A DNA stretch of 29,926 nucleotides from UBA11512 sp964623895 (GCA_964623895.1 CAZUWA010000019.1:1-29926), one strand, 5' to 3'. Positions 6,927-14,418 are shown, counted from the first letter of the stretch. Notes: generated by a model not told the origin, from the sequence alone. A program made the numbers and translations.

Positions 6927-7949
6927 TCAAACCGGCGAAGAAGATACATTTTCGTCCGATGTGTCTGTTTTCTCTTCAACCGGAAGCGGATTCCCATCTT
7001 CATCGTAGTACGGATCGATCATATATTTTCTGATGACCTTATATGCGGCATAATAACTCATAAAGAGCGCGAGACCGAACAGGATCACAAACGGCAATAC
7101 TGCGCCGATTGCCATAAGTACACCAGAGGTGAAGAACAATATTGTAATAAACACCAGTAACAGCTGTCCAAACAGTGCCATGATATTTCTCTTGAAACCA
7201 AGATAAGCAAAGATGACGGAATTTTTTAAAAGTTTCAGGAATTTGAGATCGAAGGTAATACAAAGCAGATAAATATACATTCTTGCAAAAAGCCACGTGA
7301 TCAAGACGCCGATGGCAAAGAAGAACAAGACCGTATAGAAGAAAGATGTGCTGTAATTAAGGTAAAAAACCCATATATCGTATACTGTTACACTAAGAAA
7401 AAGCAGATCAAAAATCCCCAAAGGGATCGCTTGTTTATAATTTCTTTTGATCGCACCCCAAAAGTCATCAAACAGAAATACCGGTTCCCTTCTAACTGTA
7501 CTGCGCAAGATGTGTGCCACCCCACAATTGACAGGTCCGAAGGTGATAAGTAAAAGGGCAGACAGTGCCAAAAATAGAATAAGCAAAACGGCATTATATT
7601 CATTTTCGGTAACAGGTGAACCGGAAACACCATAAAACACTGCCGTTAAAGGATCGGCACCATTCTGCGCAAGAGCTCCGTAAAGATTGGAATATGCCAA
7701 ACTTTGCGGTACGATTGAGTGATCGTTAATTGCACCGGAGAGAATCAACATAGGAAAGATGATAGGAAAGTTTCCGACAATAAAAAGAATATTAGCAGAT
7801 AAAATGGTGGAAAGACGACGATATGCGATTTTAAAAAACCATTTAAGATTCAGCGAGGCGGAATTGCCGTCATCAGTAGCATCGTCTTTATCTGTTTCCG
7901 GATTTAAGAGATTATACAAATTGAACTTCTTTTTCTTCAAATCGTTCAC
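6927..7949 (-). CDS. YesL/DUF624-like multi-pass membrane protein
   Basis: A 340-residue integral membrane protein with about six hydrophobic helices (starting near residues 48, 120, 175, 205, 255 and 280) between polar termini. The pattern GPVNCGVAHILR with FDDFWGAIKRN after helix 2, and an early WFFKIAYRRL segment, fits the YesL/DUF624 family, whose members often lie near sugar-uptake genes; the biochemical role is not established. The start is a GTG at 7949, 4-5 bases after AAAGGA and 9 bases after the stop of the upstream gene, so the two are likely co-translated. The C-terminal tail is acidic and polar (DEDGNPLPVEEKTD). There are no transport genes next to it here. Confidence 0.75.
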   Translation of the reverse strand: MNDLKKKKFNLYNLLNPETDKDDATDDGNSASLNLKWFFKIAYRRLSTILSANILFIVGNFPIIFPMLILSGAINDHSIVPQSLAYSNLYGALAQNGADPLTAVFYGVSGSPVTENEYNAVLLILFLALSALLLITFGPVNCGVAHILRSTVRREPVFLFDDFWGAIKRNYKQAIPLGIFDLLFLSVTVYDIWVFYLNYSTSFFYTVLFFFAIGVLITWLFARMYIYLLCITFDLKFLKLLKNSVIFAYLGFKRNIMALFGQLLLVFITILFFTSGVLMAIGAVLPFVILFGLALFMSYYAAYKVIRKYMIDPYYDEDGNPLPVEEKTDTSDENVSSSPV

Positions 7950-7958
7950 CTTTTCCTT

Positions 7959-8501
7959 TCAAGCAAGCCGCAACAGCATTGCTATGATACATTCCTTGAT
8001 AAAATAAAACAGAATCAATAGACCTGTAAAAAACAGAAAATCTGCAGTATAACGCTTGACTTTCCGAAATTGAAATCGCGCAAGTGCGCTATGAAAAAAG
8101 AGAGCCGACAGACGAGAAAGCGATAGTAAAATTCCAATCACAGCGCAGTCGGACAGACAGATAAAAATGTAAAGATAGATTGAAACATCATTGGATATCT
8201 GCTTATAAAGCAGTGCAAGCGTACAACTCGACAAAAAGGATCTTGAAAATACTGCAAGTGCCGAAAAGGGGCGTCCGATAAAAGAAAAGCCGGCAAAGTA
8301 GATAACTGCAATCGGAAGCCATTCTGCAAGCAAGGCTTTGTAAAGCCACAAAAAAGAAAATGCCGACGTAAAAGGGCGCAAATATCCACCACTTAAAGAG
8401 ATAAGCGACAACTTACTCTCGATGGGGGCAAATAACAGTCCAAAGATGATGCCGAGTAGTGCCGCTATCGGCATCAGATGGTTCTTTTTCTTGATCTTCA
8501 C
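7959..8501 (-). CDS. Multi-pass membrane protein, unknown function
   Basis: A 180-residue, very hydrophobic protein with about four to five helices and a basic N-terminus (KIKKKNH). The segment FAGFSFIGRP followed by SRSFLSSCTLALLY is faintly reminiscent of SpoIIM-type sporulation membrane proteins, but the match is too weak to name it. The GTG start at 8501 is 7 bases after GAAGGTG. It lies between the PRTase-like gene and the yesL-like gene in a same-strand run, 53 bases after the former and 9 before the latter. A profile search against SpoIIM and DUF95-type families would settle the identity. Confidence 0.65.
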   Translation of the reverse strand: MKIKKKNHLMPIAALLGIIFGLLFAPIESKLSLISLSGGYLRPFTSAFSFLWLYKALLAEWLPIAVIYFAGFSFIGRPFSALAVFSRSFLSSCTLALLYKQISNDVSIYLYIFICLSDCAVIGILLSLSRLSALFFHSALARFQFRKVKRYTADFLFFTGLLILFYFIKECIIAMLLRLA

Positions 8502-8554
8502 CGACGCACCTTCTTTCCTTACAGAAAGAATATGCGTCGATCATTTGAAATATG

Positions 8555-9097
8555 TTATTCTTTAATTGTCCCATCAGCGTTGAAGAGCGGCAACGGCTGC
8601 AGAATGGTAATATCTTCCCTTTCCGCCGCTTCTCCTTCGCCGAGAACTGCCATTCTGCCAACGATGATCCCGCCGGCTTTATTGACGAGCGCTTCAAGCG
8701 CGCGCAGGGATTCGCCTGTAGAAATGACATCGTCCACGATTAGAACCCGTCTTCCGCGCATTAACTGCGCATCGGCCAAATCGAGATATAATTTTTGCTC
8801 ACGCGCTGTGGTGATCGAACGCACATTGACTTCAAAGACATCGGTCATGTACAATTTTGCACCTTTTCTCGCAATAAAATACTTTTCATCACCATGCTGT
8901 CTTGCCATTTCGTGCGCAAGCGTGATGCCTTTGGCCTCGGCAGTCAGTATGTAATCGTACTCCGGCGCTTTCTCAAGAAGTTCTTTTGCGCATTCTTCGC
9001 TGAGCGCAGCATCGCCGAGCATCACGAAACCGGCAATGTAGAGATTATCCGTGACCTTGCAGATCGGGAGATGGCGAGTCAATTCGCCAAATTTCAT
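8555..9097 (-). CDS. Purine phosphoribosyltransferase family protein (Apt-like)
   Basis: A cytosolic type I PRTase of about 180 residues. The PRPP-binding signature VLIVDDVISTGES is at about residues 116-128, and the fold pattern (YDYILTAEAKGI, then ARKGAKLY) matches adenine/xanthine phosphoribosyltransferases. The substrate base is not certain from sequence: it resembles Apt-family members found beside recR in Clostridia rather than a canonical Apt. A GTG at 9112 overlaps the putative ribosome site, so the ATG at 9097, downstream of AAAGGTG, is preferred. The gene sits 33 bases after recR in the same direction. Confidence 0.8.
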   Translation of the reverse strand: MKFGELTRHLPICKVTDNLYIAGFVMLGDAALSEECAKELLEKAPEYDYILTAEAKGITLAHEMARQHGDEKYFIARKGAKLYMTDVFEVNVRSITTAREQKLYLDLADAQLMRGRRVLIVDDVISTGESLRALEALVNKAGGIIVGRMAVLGEGEAAEREDITILQPLPLFNADGTIKE

Positions 9098-9130
9098 CGT
9101 GTAGTGTTTCACCTTTTCTACCTCAACAAT

Positions 9131-9730
9131 TTAAATATCTTTTCGTCCTTCGATGGCTTTTGCCAAAGTGATTTCATCGGCATATTCAAGATCTGCACCA
9201 ACCGGCATACCATATGCCAAACGCGTTACGCGTATTTCAAACGGTTTCAACAACTTCATCAAATACATTGACGTTGTTTCCCCTTCAACCGTAGAATTGG
9301 TTGCAACGATCACCTCTTTGATCTTTTCTGCTTGTACGCGTTTGATCAACTCGGAGATATGAAGCTTTTCCGGTCCGATCCCGTCAATAGGAGAAAGCGC
9401 GCCGCCTAAAACATGGTATCTGCCTTTATAGGAACCGGAACGTTCTACTGCCATCAACCCTTTTACGTCTTCAACAATGCATATCTGTCCGTTTTCTCTG
9501 GTAGGGTTTCGACATACATCACAAGTATCCCCTTCGCACATATTGAAACAAACAGAACAACTCCGAATCCTTCTCTTCCCGTCCAAAAGGGTTGCCGTAA
9601 ATTCTTCCAACTCATCTTCGTTCATAGAGAGAAGTTTGAAAGCGTATTTTGCGGCAGTCTTTCTGCCGACGCCCGGTAACTTGCCGAGTTCTTCAATCAT
9701 ACGCTCCAAAGGGAGCAAATATTCCGACAT
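9131..9730 (-). CDS. recR: Recombination mediator RecR
   Basis: A 199-residue DNA-repair protein that acts with RecO/RecF to load RecA on gapped DNA. The helix-hairpin-helix LPGVGRKTA (18-26), a four-cysteine zinc finger (Cys58, 61, 70, 73) and a Toprim domain (about 80-175, starting CIVED) appear in the family order, with the usual length of ~200. The ATG at 9730 follows AAAGGA; the open frame extends to a TTG upstream of that ribosome site, which is not a likely start. It lies downstream of ybaB and dnaX, the standard dnaX-ybaB-recR order. Confidence 0.97.
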   Translation of the reverse strand: MSEYLLPLERMIEELGKLPGVGRKTAAKYAFKLLSMNEDELEEFTATLLDGKRRIRSCSVCFNMCEGDTCDVCRNPTRENGQICIVEDVKGLMAVERSGSYKGRYHVLGGALSPIDGIGPEKLHISELIKRVQAEKIKEVIVATNSTVEGETTSMYLMKLLKPFEIRVTRLAYGMPVGADLEYADEITLAKAIEGRKDI

Positions 9731-9823
9731 CTTTGTGACCGTTCCTTTCGTAAACAAACCGTAAGTTACGACAGTATAGTAAAAAACATTCTAGCGCAAA
9801 AATCATCCGGTCTTGCAAGACTA

Positions 9824-10171
9824 TTATCTCATTCCGGGAATAGACATACCGCCGGTGATTTTTTCCATTGCTTCGGCATTGGTCGTTTCCACCTTGCTGA
9901 TTGCTTCATTCATTGCAGCAACCAAAACATCGGAGAGCGTCTCAATATCTTCAGGATCGACGATTTCCGGTTGCAGATCAATGGAAAGGATCTGCTTTTT
10001 TCCGTCGATCTTTACGGTGACAACACCGCCGCCGGCCTTGATCTCATATTCCCTTGCATCAAGTTCTGCTTGCAGTTCTTCCATTTGCTCCTGCATTTTT
10101 TGTGCTTGGCGAATCATTGCGTTCATATTTTGTGGGCCGCCGCCGTATCCCTGGGGAAGTCTTGCTTTCAT
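9824..10171 (-). CDS. ybaB: YbaB/EbfC nucleoid-associated protein
   Basis: A 115-residue DNA-binding protein of the YbaB/EbfC family, which forms dimers and coats DNA. It has a glycine-rich N-terminus (QGYGGGPQNMN), a long helix rich in Met/Gln/Glu (about residues 18-40), a beta core (GGGVVTVKIDG) and a C-terminal helix ending in the Met/Gly-rich MSIPGMR. GAGAGG lies 7 bases before the ATG. It sits 26 bases after dnaX and 93 bases before recR, in the conserved gene order. Confidence 0.95.
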   Translation of the reverse strand: MKARLPQGYGGGPQNMNAMIRQAQKMQEQMEELQAELDAREYEIKAGGGVVTVKIDGKKQILSIDLQPEIVDPEDIETLSDVLVAAMNEAISKVETTNAEAMEKITGGMSIPGMR

Positions 10172-10197
10172 AGTTTGATCCTCTCGTTTTTACTTTG

Positions 10198-11778
10198 TTA
10201 TTCTAAATCATCAAGTGCATCGCTGTCGGAAACTCCCGCAGACTTTGCCTTAAACAGTACCGTTGCTTCAATGCCTTCTTTCTTTTGTACGATCAAAGAA
10301 ATAGCAACAGACGCATTCTTTTTTTCCAACATGCTTTTTGCGAAATCATTTTCAACAGTAATGCTGATCGTTCCGTCTTCCATTAAAAATGCCTTTGAAT
10401 CTTTCAAAAATGCCGCAGCGGAAGGATCGCTTTTCGCATACGCATGCAATATCTCTACAAAGCCCTTCAATTCTGTGTGTACAGCCGTCTGAACGGTTGA
10501 AGGCGACTCGGCTTTCCTTAAAAGTCGTTCCTTTGAGGAAGCAGTGCCTTCCTCATTCTTTTTTGTTTCTGTTTCGGTCTTGACCGCTACAGTTGGCAGT
10601 GTAATATTCACATCACTGATCTTGTCCTCAAGAACGGAAATTCTTTCAAGAAGCGCTTCAGGAGAAGCATCCGTCTCTTCGGCTGTCAGTTTGATCAGCG
10701 TCATTTCTGCGGCAATTCTGCCGGAAACACCGTTTTTTCCGGATGTACCGGAAAGCGCTTCATCCAATACAGAGGCGTGATAGATCAGTTTTTCATATCC
10801 GAAGCGTTCAGAAAGGTCAGTTAATGTTGCAAATTCTGCTTCCGTAAGATCGAGAATGTCCTTACGTAGTTCCTCCTTTTTCATGTTCTTGATTGTCTTC
10901 ACAACGATCATATCACGATAGAAGGAGATCAATTCCTGCCAAAACACACTGAGGTCTCCTGAAATACGGTAAAGATCTGCAACGATCGAAAAAATTTCAG
11001 AGCCGTTATGATCCGCGATCGCACCGACCGTCTTTTCAACCGTTTTTCTTCCGGATCCACCCGAAAGATCCTCGACTTTTTCCGGCGTCACAGGCTCACC
11101 GTCTGCTGAACACAATTCTAAAAGCGAGATCGCATCACGCATACCGCCCTGTGCATTTCGTGCGATCAAATAAGCAGCGTCTGCACAAAGAGAGAGTCCT
11201 TCCTCCTTGGCAATGTACTGAAGGCGCTCAGCAATCACAGAACCGGCGATTCTGCGGAATTCGAAACGTTGGCACCGTGAAAGGATGGTTGCGGGGATCT
11301 TTTGCATCTCGGTGGTTGCCAGGATGAAGATCACATTGGACGGCGGTTCTTCGAGTGTCTTTAACAGTGCGTTAAAAGCGCCATCAGAGAGCATGTGCAC
11401 CTCATCAATAATATATACTCTGTTTTTGAGCATTGCCGGTGCATACATGACAGCATCTTTGATATCGCGAATGTAATCCACACCTGTGTTGGATGCCGCA
11501 TCCATCTCCAAAACATCGGCAGTACTTCCCTTCTCAATGGCAATACAGTTTTCACACTGACAGCAGGGATCACCGTTGATCGGGGAAAGACAATTAACCG
11601 CTTTCGAAAGAATCTTGGCGCAGGTCGTTTTGCCGGTTCCTCTGCTTCCGCAAAAAAGATATGCATGGCTAGTGCGCCCGGAAGTGACCTGATAACTTAA
11701 TACGGAGGTGATGTGATCCTGCCCGACCACATCGAAAAAACGCGCCGGACGGTATTTTCTGTAAAGCGCCTGATGCAT
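10198..11778 (-). CDS. dnaX: DNA polymerase III subunit gamma/tau
   Basis: Clamp-loader ATPase, 526 residues in the full-length (tau) frame. Walker A GSRGTGKT is at 44-51, a zinc module with cysteines 63, 72/73, 75 and 78 follows, Walker B is VYIIDEVH, and sensor-1/arginine-finger segment is ATTE...LSRCQRFEFR. Domain III ends near residue 375 and a polar, lysine/glutamate-rich linker leads to the C-terminal tau region. The ATG at 11778 (MHQALYRKYRP) follows AAAGGAG; the open frame upstream runs into SRP RNA and is not coding. A slippery site with hairpin at 10535-10564 would give a second, 408-residue product (separate entry). Confidence 0.97.
   Translation of the reverse strand: MHQALYRKYRPARFFDVVGQDHITSVLSYQVTSGRTSHAYLFCGSRGTGKTTCAKILSKAVNCLSPINGDPCCQCENCIAIEKGSTADVLEMDAASNTGVDYIRDIKDAVMYAPAMLKNRVYIIDEVHMLSDGAFNALLKTLEEPPSNVIFILATTEMQKIPATILSRCQRFEFRRIAGSVIAERLQYIAKEEGLSLCADAAYLIARNAQGGMRDAISLLELCSADGEPVTPEKVEDLSGGSGRKTVEKTVGAIADHNGSEIFSIVADLYRISGDLSVFWQELISFYRDMIVVKTIKNMKKEELRKDILDLTEAEFATLTDLSERFGYEKLIYHASVLDEALSGTSGKNGVSGRIAAEMTLIKLTAEETDASPEALLERISVLEDKISDVNITLPTVAVKTETETKKNEEGTASSKERLLRKAESPSTVQTAVHTELKGFVEILHAYAKSDPSAAAFLKDSKAFLMEDGTISITVENDFAKSMLEKKNASVAISLIVQKKEGIEATVLFKAKSAGVSDSDALDDLE
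10535..10564 (-). promoter_or_regulatory. dnaX: Candidate -1 programmed ribosomal frameshift site in dnaX
   Basis: Reading the minus strand, codons 405-407 are ACA AAA AAG, so the heptamer A AAA AAG (10564-10558) is in the correct phase for -1 slippage. Three bases later comes a hairpin, GAGGAAG/CTTCCTC with a 6-base loop (10554-10535). After slippage the next codons are GAA then TGA (10555-10553), so the short product ends Lys-Lys-Glu at residue 408. E. coli dnaX uses the same heptamer and also ends its gamma subunit with Glu directly after the slip. I see no upstream Shine-Dalgarno-like stimulator. The six-A run could alternatively support transcriptional slippage. Confidence 0.7.
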
Positions 11779-11805
11779 TCTTTTTTCTCCTTTCAAGCCT
11801 CTCAA

Positions 11806-12041
11806 GAAAAAGACAGTAAAACACAAAATAAGACCATACGCCTGCACGGGATATGTGCGCCGTATATACACCGAGTACGGGCTGTCTGGGCACATTCATC
11901 GACCTGCTTAATGCTGCTTAGTTCCCCACCTGACATGGTTCACAGGAGTAAATTGCACAGGACCCGCACTAAAAAGCATACACCGATGCCGACCACATAC
12001 CAAGTACAAGCATATGGCCTTATTTCATGCTTCACTGCTAC
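11806..12041 (-). ncRNA. ffs: Signal recognition particle RNA (large Gram-positive type)
   Basis: The minus strand carries the SRP54-binding helix 8: GTGAACC, GTCAGGT, GGAA tetraloop (11925-11922), AAGCAGC and TTAAGCAGGTC in family order. The distal ends pair as helix 5: AAATAAGGCCATATGC near the 5' end with GCGTATGGTCTTATTT near the 3' end, flanked by further pairing CAGT/ACTG. A strong promoter lies just upstream, and GTCTTTTTCTT at the 3' edge resembles a release site. A length of about 236 nt fits the large Bacillus/Clostridium form with an Alu domain. Location directly upstream of dnaX also matches Firmicutes. The ends are estimates from the promoter and the outer helix. Confidence 0.93.
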
Positions 12042-12047
12042 CTTACG

Positions 12048-12076
12048 ATTATAACACATTTTTGTGCGTAAATCAA
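12048..12076 (-). promoter_or_regulatory. Promoter of SRP RNA (and probably dnaX)
   Basis: On the minus strand TTGATT (12076-12071), a 17-bp spacer and a perfect TATAAT (12053-12048) place the transcription start near 12041. No other promoter is evident between the SRP RNA and dnaX, so read-through into dnaX-ybaB-recR is likely. Confidence 0.85.
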
Positions 12077-12107
12077 GTATAATATTTATTTTTTTTAAGA
12101 TTTACAG

Positions 12108-12153
12108 AAAAAAATCAACTATCATAAATACATACTGCATTTATGATAGTTGA
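12108..12153 (-). terminator. Intrinsic terminator after the small YtxH-like gene
   Basis: A perfect 15-bp stem, TCAACTATCATAAAT (12115-12129) against its complement (12139-12153), has a 9-base loop and is followed on the minus strand by seven T residues (12114-12108). It ends the 13192-12164 transcript just before the SRP RNA promoter. Confidence 0.9.
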
Positions 12154-12163
12154 AAACAAATCA

Positions 12164-12346
12164 TCAACCGATCATATCGGAAATTCCGGTCAACATATCA
12201 CTCATGGTTTCAAGAGCTCCGGTGACCTTTTTTTTGATCGGAGATTTTGGCTTTATCATTTTGCCCGCTGCCATGCCGATCGCCGCACCAAGCATCATGC
12301 CTGCCACCGCACCGGTTACAATACCCATCGAAGATTTTGAATTCAT
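12164..12346 (-). CDS. Small YtxH-like membrane protein
   Basis: A 60-residue protein with one glycine/alanine/methionine-rich hydrophobic helix (about residues 7-29, VTGAVAGMMLGAAIGMAAG), then a lysine-rich stretch (KPKSPIKKK) and an amphipathic helix. The glycine-zipper-like helix plus basic tail resembles YtxH-type proteins, a stress-associated family of unclear role. AAAGGA lies about 12 bases before the ATG. A strong terminator follows the gene directly, which supports it being real despite its size. Confidence 0.7.
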   Translation of the reverse strand: MNSKSSMGIVTGAVAGMMLGAAIGMAAGKMIKPKSPIKKKVTGALETMSDMLTGISDMIG

Positions 12347-12423
12347 TTCTTACAATATCCTTTCCCGTTCTTCGATATCAGTTTGTGCAATAAGTAACTT
12401 TTCAAACGAGGAAAATATCGGCA

Positions 12424-12819
12424 TCATCTTGCTCTATTTCGTCTTCTTGAAGAAGTGCTTGAATTTTTTTTCAAGTGCTCAAGCAATACAGCTCCGCCGA
12501 AAGAAAGGAAAAACTGCATTAGCGGAAGGATTATTCCGACAATTCCGGAATTGCTCTCTCCTGGAAAAAGAGACAACAGCAAGGTCAACAAACACATCAG
12601 TATCGACGGCAGCAGTTTGGAGAAGATTCCTTCTGTTTTGAAACCGACAATAGAACCACATACTAATGCGCCGAAAATGCTTGATAAGTGTGCAAGCGGC
12701 AAATAGAATTCGGAAGGCTCATCGGATTTTAACAACAGCAATCCGCAAATGATCATCACAAGAATGGCGGTAAGTTGACCAAGCACTGCCGGAAGAATAA
12801 TATTTTTTAAAATTTTCAT
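12424..12819 (-). CDS. TIGR04086-type membrane protein
   Basis: A 131-residue protein with four predicted helices (about residues 5-30, 38-62, 68-88 and 92-117) and a basic, serine-rich C-terminus (SSTSSRRRNRAR). Helix pattern and position next to yajC match the TIGR04086/YrzE family of clostridial membrane proteins, which often lie near the SCIFF peptide genes. No SCIFF precursor or maturase is present here. The ATG at 12819 was chosen because GGTG lies 8 bases upstream. An ATG at 12837 would put the start codon inside a hairpin and lacks a ribosome site. Confidence 0.75.
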   Translation of the reverse strand: MKILKNIILPAVLGQLTAILVMIICGLLLLKSDEPSEFYLPLAHLSSIFGALVCGSIVGFKTEGIFSKLLPSILMCLLTLLLSLFPGESNSGIVGIILPLMQFFLSFGGAVLLEHLKKNSSTSSRRRNRAR

Positions 12820-12829
12820 AATACAAACA

Positions 12830-12863
12830 CCGTCCATAGAAATTTGTATCATTCTATGCACGG
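12830..12863 (-). promoter_or_regulatory. Hairpin covering the ribosome site of the TIGR04086-like gene
   Basis: The minus strand shows CCGT-g-CATAGAA, a 10-base loop, then TTCTATG-g-ACGG: 11 pairs with a single G-G mismatch. The 3' arm contains the GG of the likely ribosome binding site. It lies 20 bases after the yajC stop and is followed by a weak T-rich stretch. It could be a partial terminator or a translational control hairpin. Confidence 0.5.
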
Positions 12864-12883
12864 CGTCGGTAAATTATGTAGTT

Positions 12884-13192
12884 TTACTTTTCTGCATCTT
12901 CTGCCTTAACATCAACAGAACGGATGGCGGACTTTAGAATGTGCAGTTTTGTACCATCACGGCTAGTTTCGATCACGCAGGTTTCATCTTTGATCCGAAC
13001 CACTTTACCAATGATCCCGCCGATCGTGGTGACTTCATCTCCAACGGTCAAGTTGTTCATCATTTCCCGCGCCTGTTTTTCTTGTTTTTTCTGAGGACGA
13101 AGAATGAAAAAGTAAAAGACAACGATCAGACCAACAATCATAATGATCGTTGTAACTGATTGTCCTTGCGTACTTGCTAACCATTCCATCAT
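12884..13192 (-). CDS. yajC: Preprotein translocase subunit YajC
   Basis: A 102-residue Sec-translocon accessory membrane protein. It has one transmembrane helix (about residues 14-32, TTIIMIVGLIVVFYFFILRPQ) ending in the family motif FFILRPQKKQ, followed by a cytoplasmic SH3-like domain with GDEVTTIGGIIGKV (about residues 51-64). AAAGGAG lies upstream of tandem ATGs at 13192 and 13189; the first is used. It has its own promoter and is followed by the TIGR04086-like gene after 64 bases. Confidence 0.95.
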   Translation of the reverse strand: MMEWLASTQGQSVTTIIMIVGLIVVFYFFILRPQKKQEKQAREMMNNLTVGDEVTTIGGIIGKVVRIKDETCVIETSRDGTKLHILKSAIRSVDVKAEDAEK

Positions 13193-13231
13193 AATTTTTG
13201 CTGTTCTCCTTTAAAAATAATCATTACGATT

Positions 13232-13260
13232 ATTATACCGCATTTTTGATCTCATTGCAA
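13232..13260 (-). promoter_or_regulatory. Sigma-A promoter of yajC
   Basis: On the minus strand TTGCAA (13260-13255), 17-bp spacer and TATAAT (13237-13232). It lies within 40 bases of the aroK stop, so yajC can be transcribed separately from aroK. Confidence 0.8.
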
Positions 13261-13272
13261 GTGTTTTTTTAA

Positions 13273-13818
13273 TTATTTTCTTTTTTGATCGAAAAACACA
13301 GATTTTTGGTTGGAAAGCATAGCAAACAGTTCTTCGGCGCATGCTTTTGAATCGGTATTGTAGATCGTTACCGCCGCGCTTTGCCTATAAAACGGAATCC
13401 TGGATTCATAGATCCGAATGTAGTTTTCTCTGCTGCCGTTGATGGGCGGTCTTAAAAAAACATTTGTATTTTGCTCAACCAAATGCCGGGGACGGATAAT
13501 GCGTACAGTCATAGTCGTTTTTAAAAGATCCCTGTTTTCCTTGCGGAGTATGATGCCACCGCCGCAAGAGATAATGGTATTTTCTTTCTCAAGAGCGCTT
13601 TTGAGATATTCGTGTTCAAGATCTCTGAAAATTTCTTCTCCGAAGGTATCAAACAGTTCCCTTGTTGAGCGTCCCTCTCCTTTTACGATCTCGTCATCCA
13701 AATCGAGAAATTCCATCCCGGTTAGTTGCGCAAGTTCCTTGCCGACAGTGGTTTTACCGCAGCCGGTCATACCAATGAGAGCTAAATTTTGCGCAATGTT
13801 CTTTTGATTGGTGATCAT
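13273..13818 (-). CDS. aroK: Shikimate kinase
   Basis: Cytosolic enzyme phosphorylating shikimate with ATP in aromatic amino-acid synthesis; 181 residues. P-loop GMTGCGKT is at 16-23, the shikimate-binding LDLDDEI follows at about 38-44, then SCGGGII (about 85), and the lid arginine region FLRPPING (about 121). GAGAGGAG lies 8 bases before the ATG at 13818. The frame is open further upstream, but that part overlaps the GNAT gene out of frame. No other shikimate-pathway genes are nearby. Confidence 0.93.
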   Translation of the reverse strand: MITNQKNIAQNLALIGMTGCGKTTVGKELAQLTGMEFLDLDDEIVKGEGRSTRELFDTFGEEIFRDLEHEYLKSALEKENTIISCGGGIILRKENRDLLKTTMTVRIIRPRHLVEQNTNVFLRPPINGSRENYIRIYESRIPFYRQSAAVTIYNTDSKACAEELFAMLSNQKSVFFDQKRK

Positions 13819-14389
13819 GGTAGTACTCCTCTCTGAGAATGGAACAAACGGCAATATCACGATATTGTCCTTTTACATACAAAAGTTGTCTGAATGTTCC
13901 TTCATACTTCATCCTGCAATGGTCCATAACACGTCTGCTGGCGGTGTTTCCGTCCATATAGCGCGCGTATATGCGATTGAGCCCCAATTCATCAAACCCA
14001 AAAGAGATCAGTTCTTTTGCAAGTTCAGTAGCATATCCTTTTCCCCAATAATCCGGATGAAGAACATAACCGATCTCGGCGGCATGATTTGGCGTATCGA
14101 TCGAAGAATATCCGCCCGTTCCGATAACCTTGTTTTCGCTTTTTAATACCGCCGCATAATCAAAAAACTCTTTTTTCTCATACAGTTCACAAATACGTTT
14201 CAGATACCGTTTGGTATAGTCGATATCGGTATGCGGTTCCCATAAAAGATATGCACTGGTGCGCGGATCGCTTGCTACTGAAAAATAGTCAGTGGCATCG
14301 CTTACAGTAAGCTGACGAAGACAAAAATGTTCCGTTTCGATATATGCAAGCTTGCTCATTTTTTCATTTAGATCCCGTATCACGATCAT
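13754..14389 (-). CDS. GNAT family N-acetyltransferase (RimJ/RimL-like)
   Basis: A 211-residue acetyl-CoA-dependent acetyltransferase of the GNAT_3/RimJ-like type. The N-terminal ETEHFCLRQLTVSD pattern, the acetyl-CoA loop GYVLHPDYWGKGYATEL (about residues 107-123) and the late GLNRIYARYMDGNTASRRVM segment are typical. The substrate cannot be predicted. ATG 14389 closely follows GAGGTG; a GTG two codons later is an alternative with better spacing. The last ~21 codons (after ILREEY, where relatives usually stop) overlap the start of aroK in another frame. Confidence 0.85.
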   Translation of the reverse strand: MIVIRDLNEKMSKLAYIETEHFCLRQLTVSDATDYFSVASDPRTSAYLLWEPHTDIDYTKRYLKRICELYEKKEFFDYAAVLKSENKVIGTGGYSSIDTPNHAAEIGYVLHPDYWGKGYATELAKELISFGFDELGLNRIYARYMDGNTASRRVMDHCRMKYEGTFRQLLYVKGQYRDIAVCSILREEYYHDHQSKEHCAKFSSHWYDRLR

Positions 14390-14418
14390 TTCACCTCAGC
14401 CGATAAAAACTACGGTAC

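Noticed and set aside
7959..8501. Naming this gene spoIIM
   Set aside because: The similarity is limited to a short hydrophobic pattern and could reflect composition alone.
11779..11895. N-terminal extension of DnaX
   Set aside because: It overlaps the SRP RNA and the ribosome site AAAGGAG lies right before the ATG at 11778.
12347..13272. Possible SCIFF (six-cysteine) peptide gene beside the TIGR04086-like gene
   Set aside because: The association is known in Clostridia, but no short Cys-rich peptide frame or radical SAM maturase is visible here.
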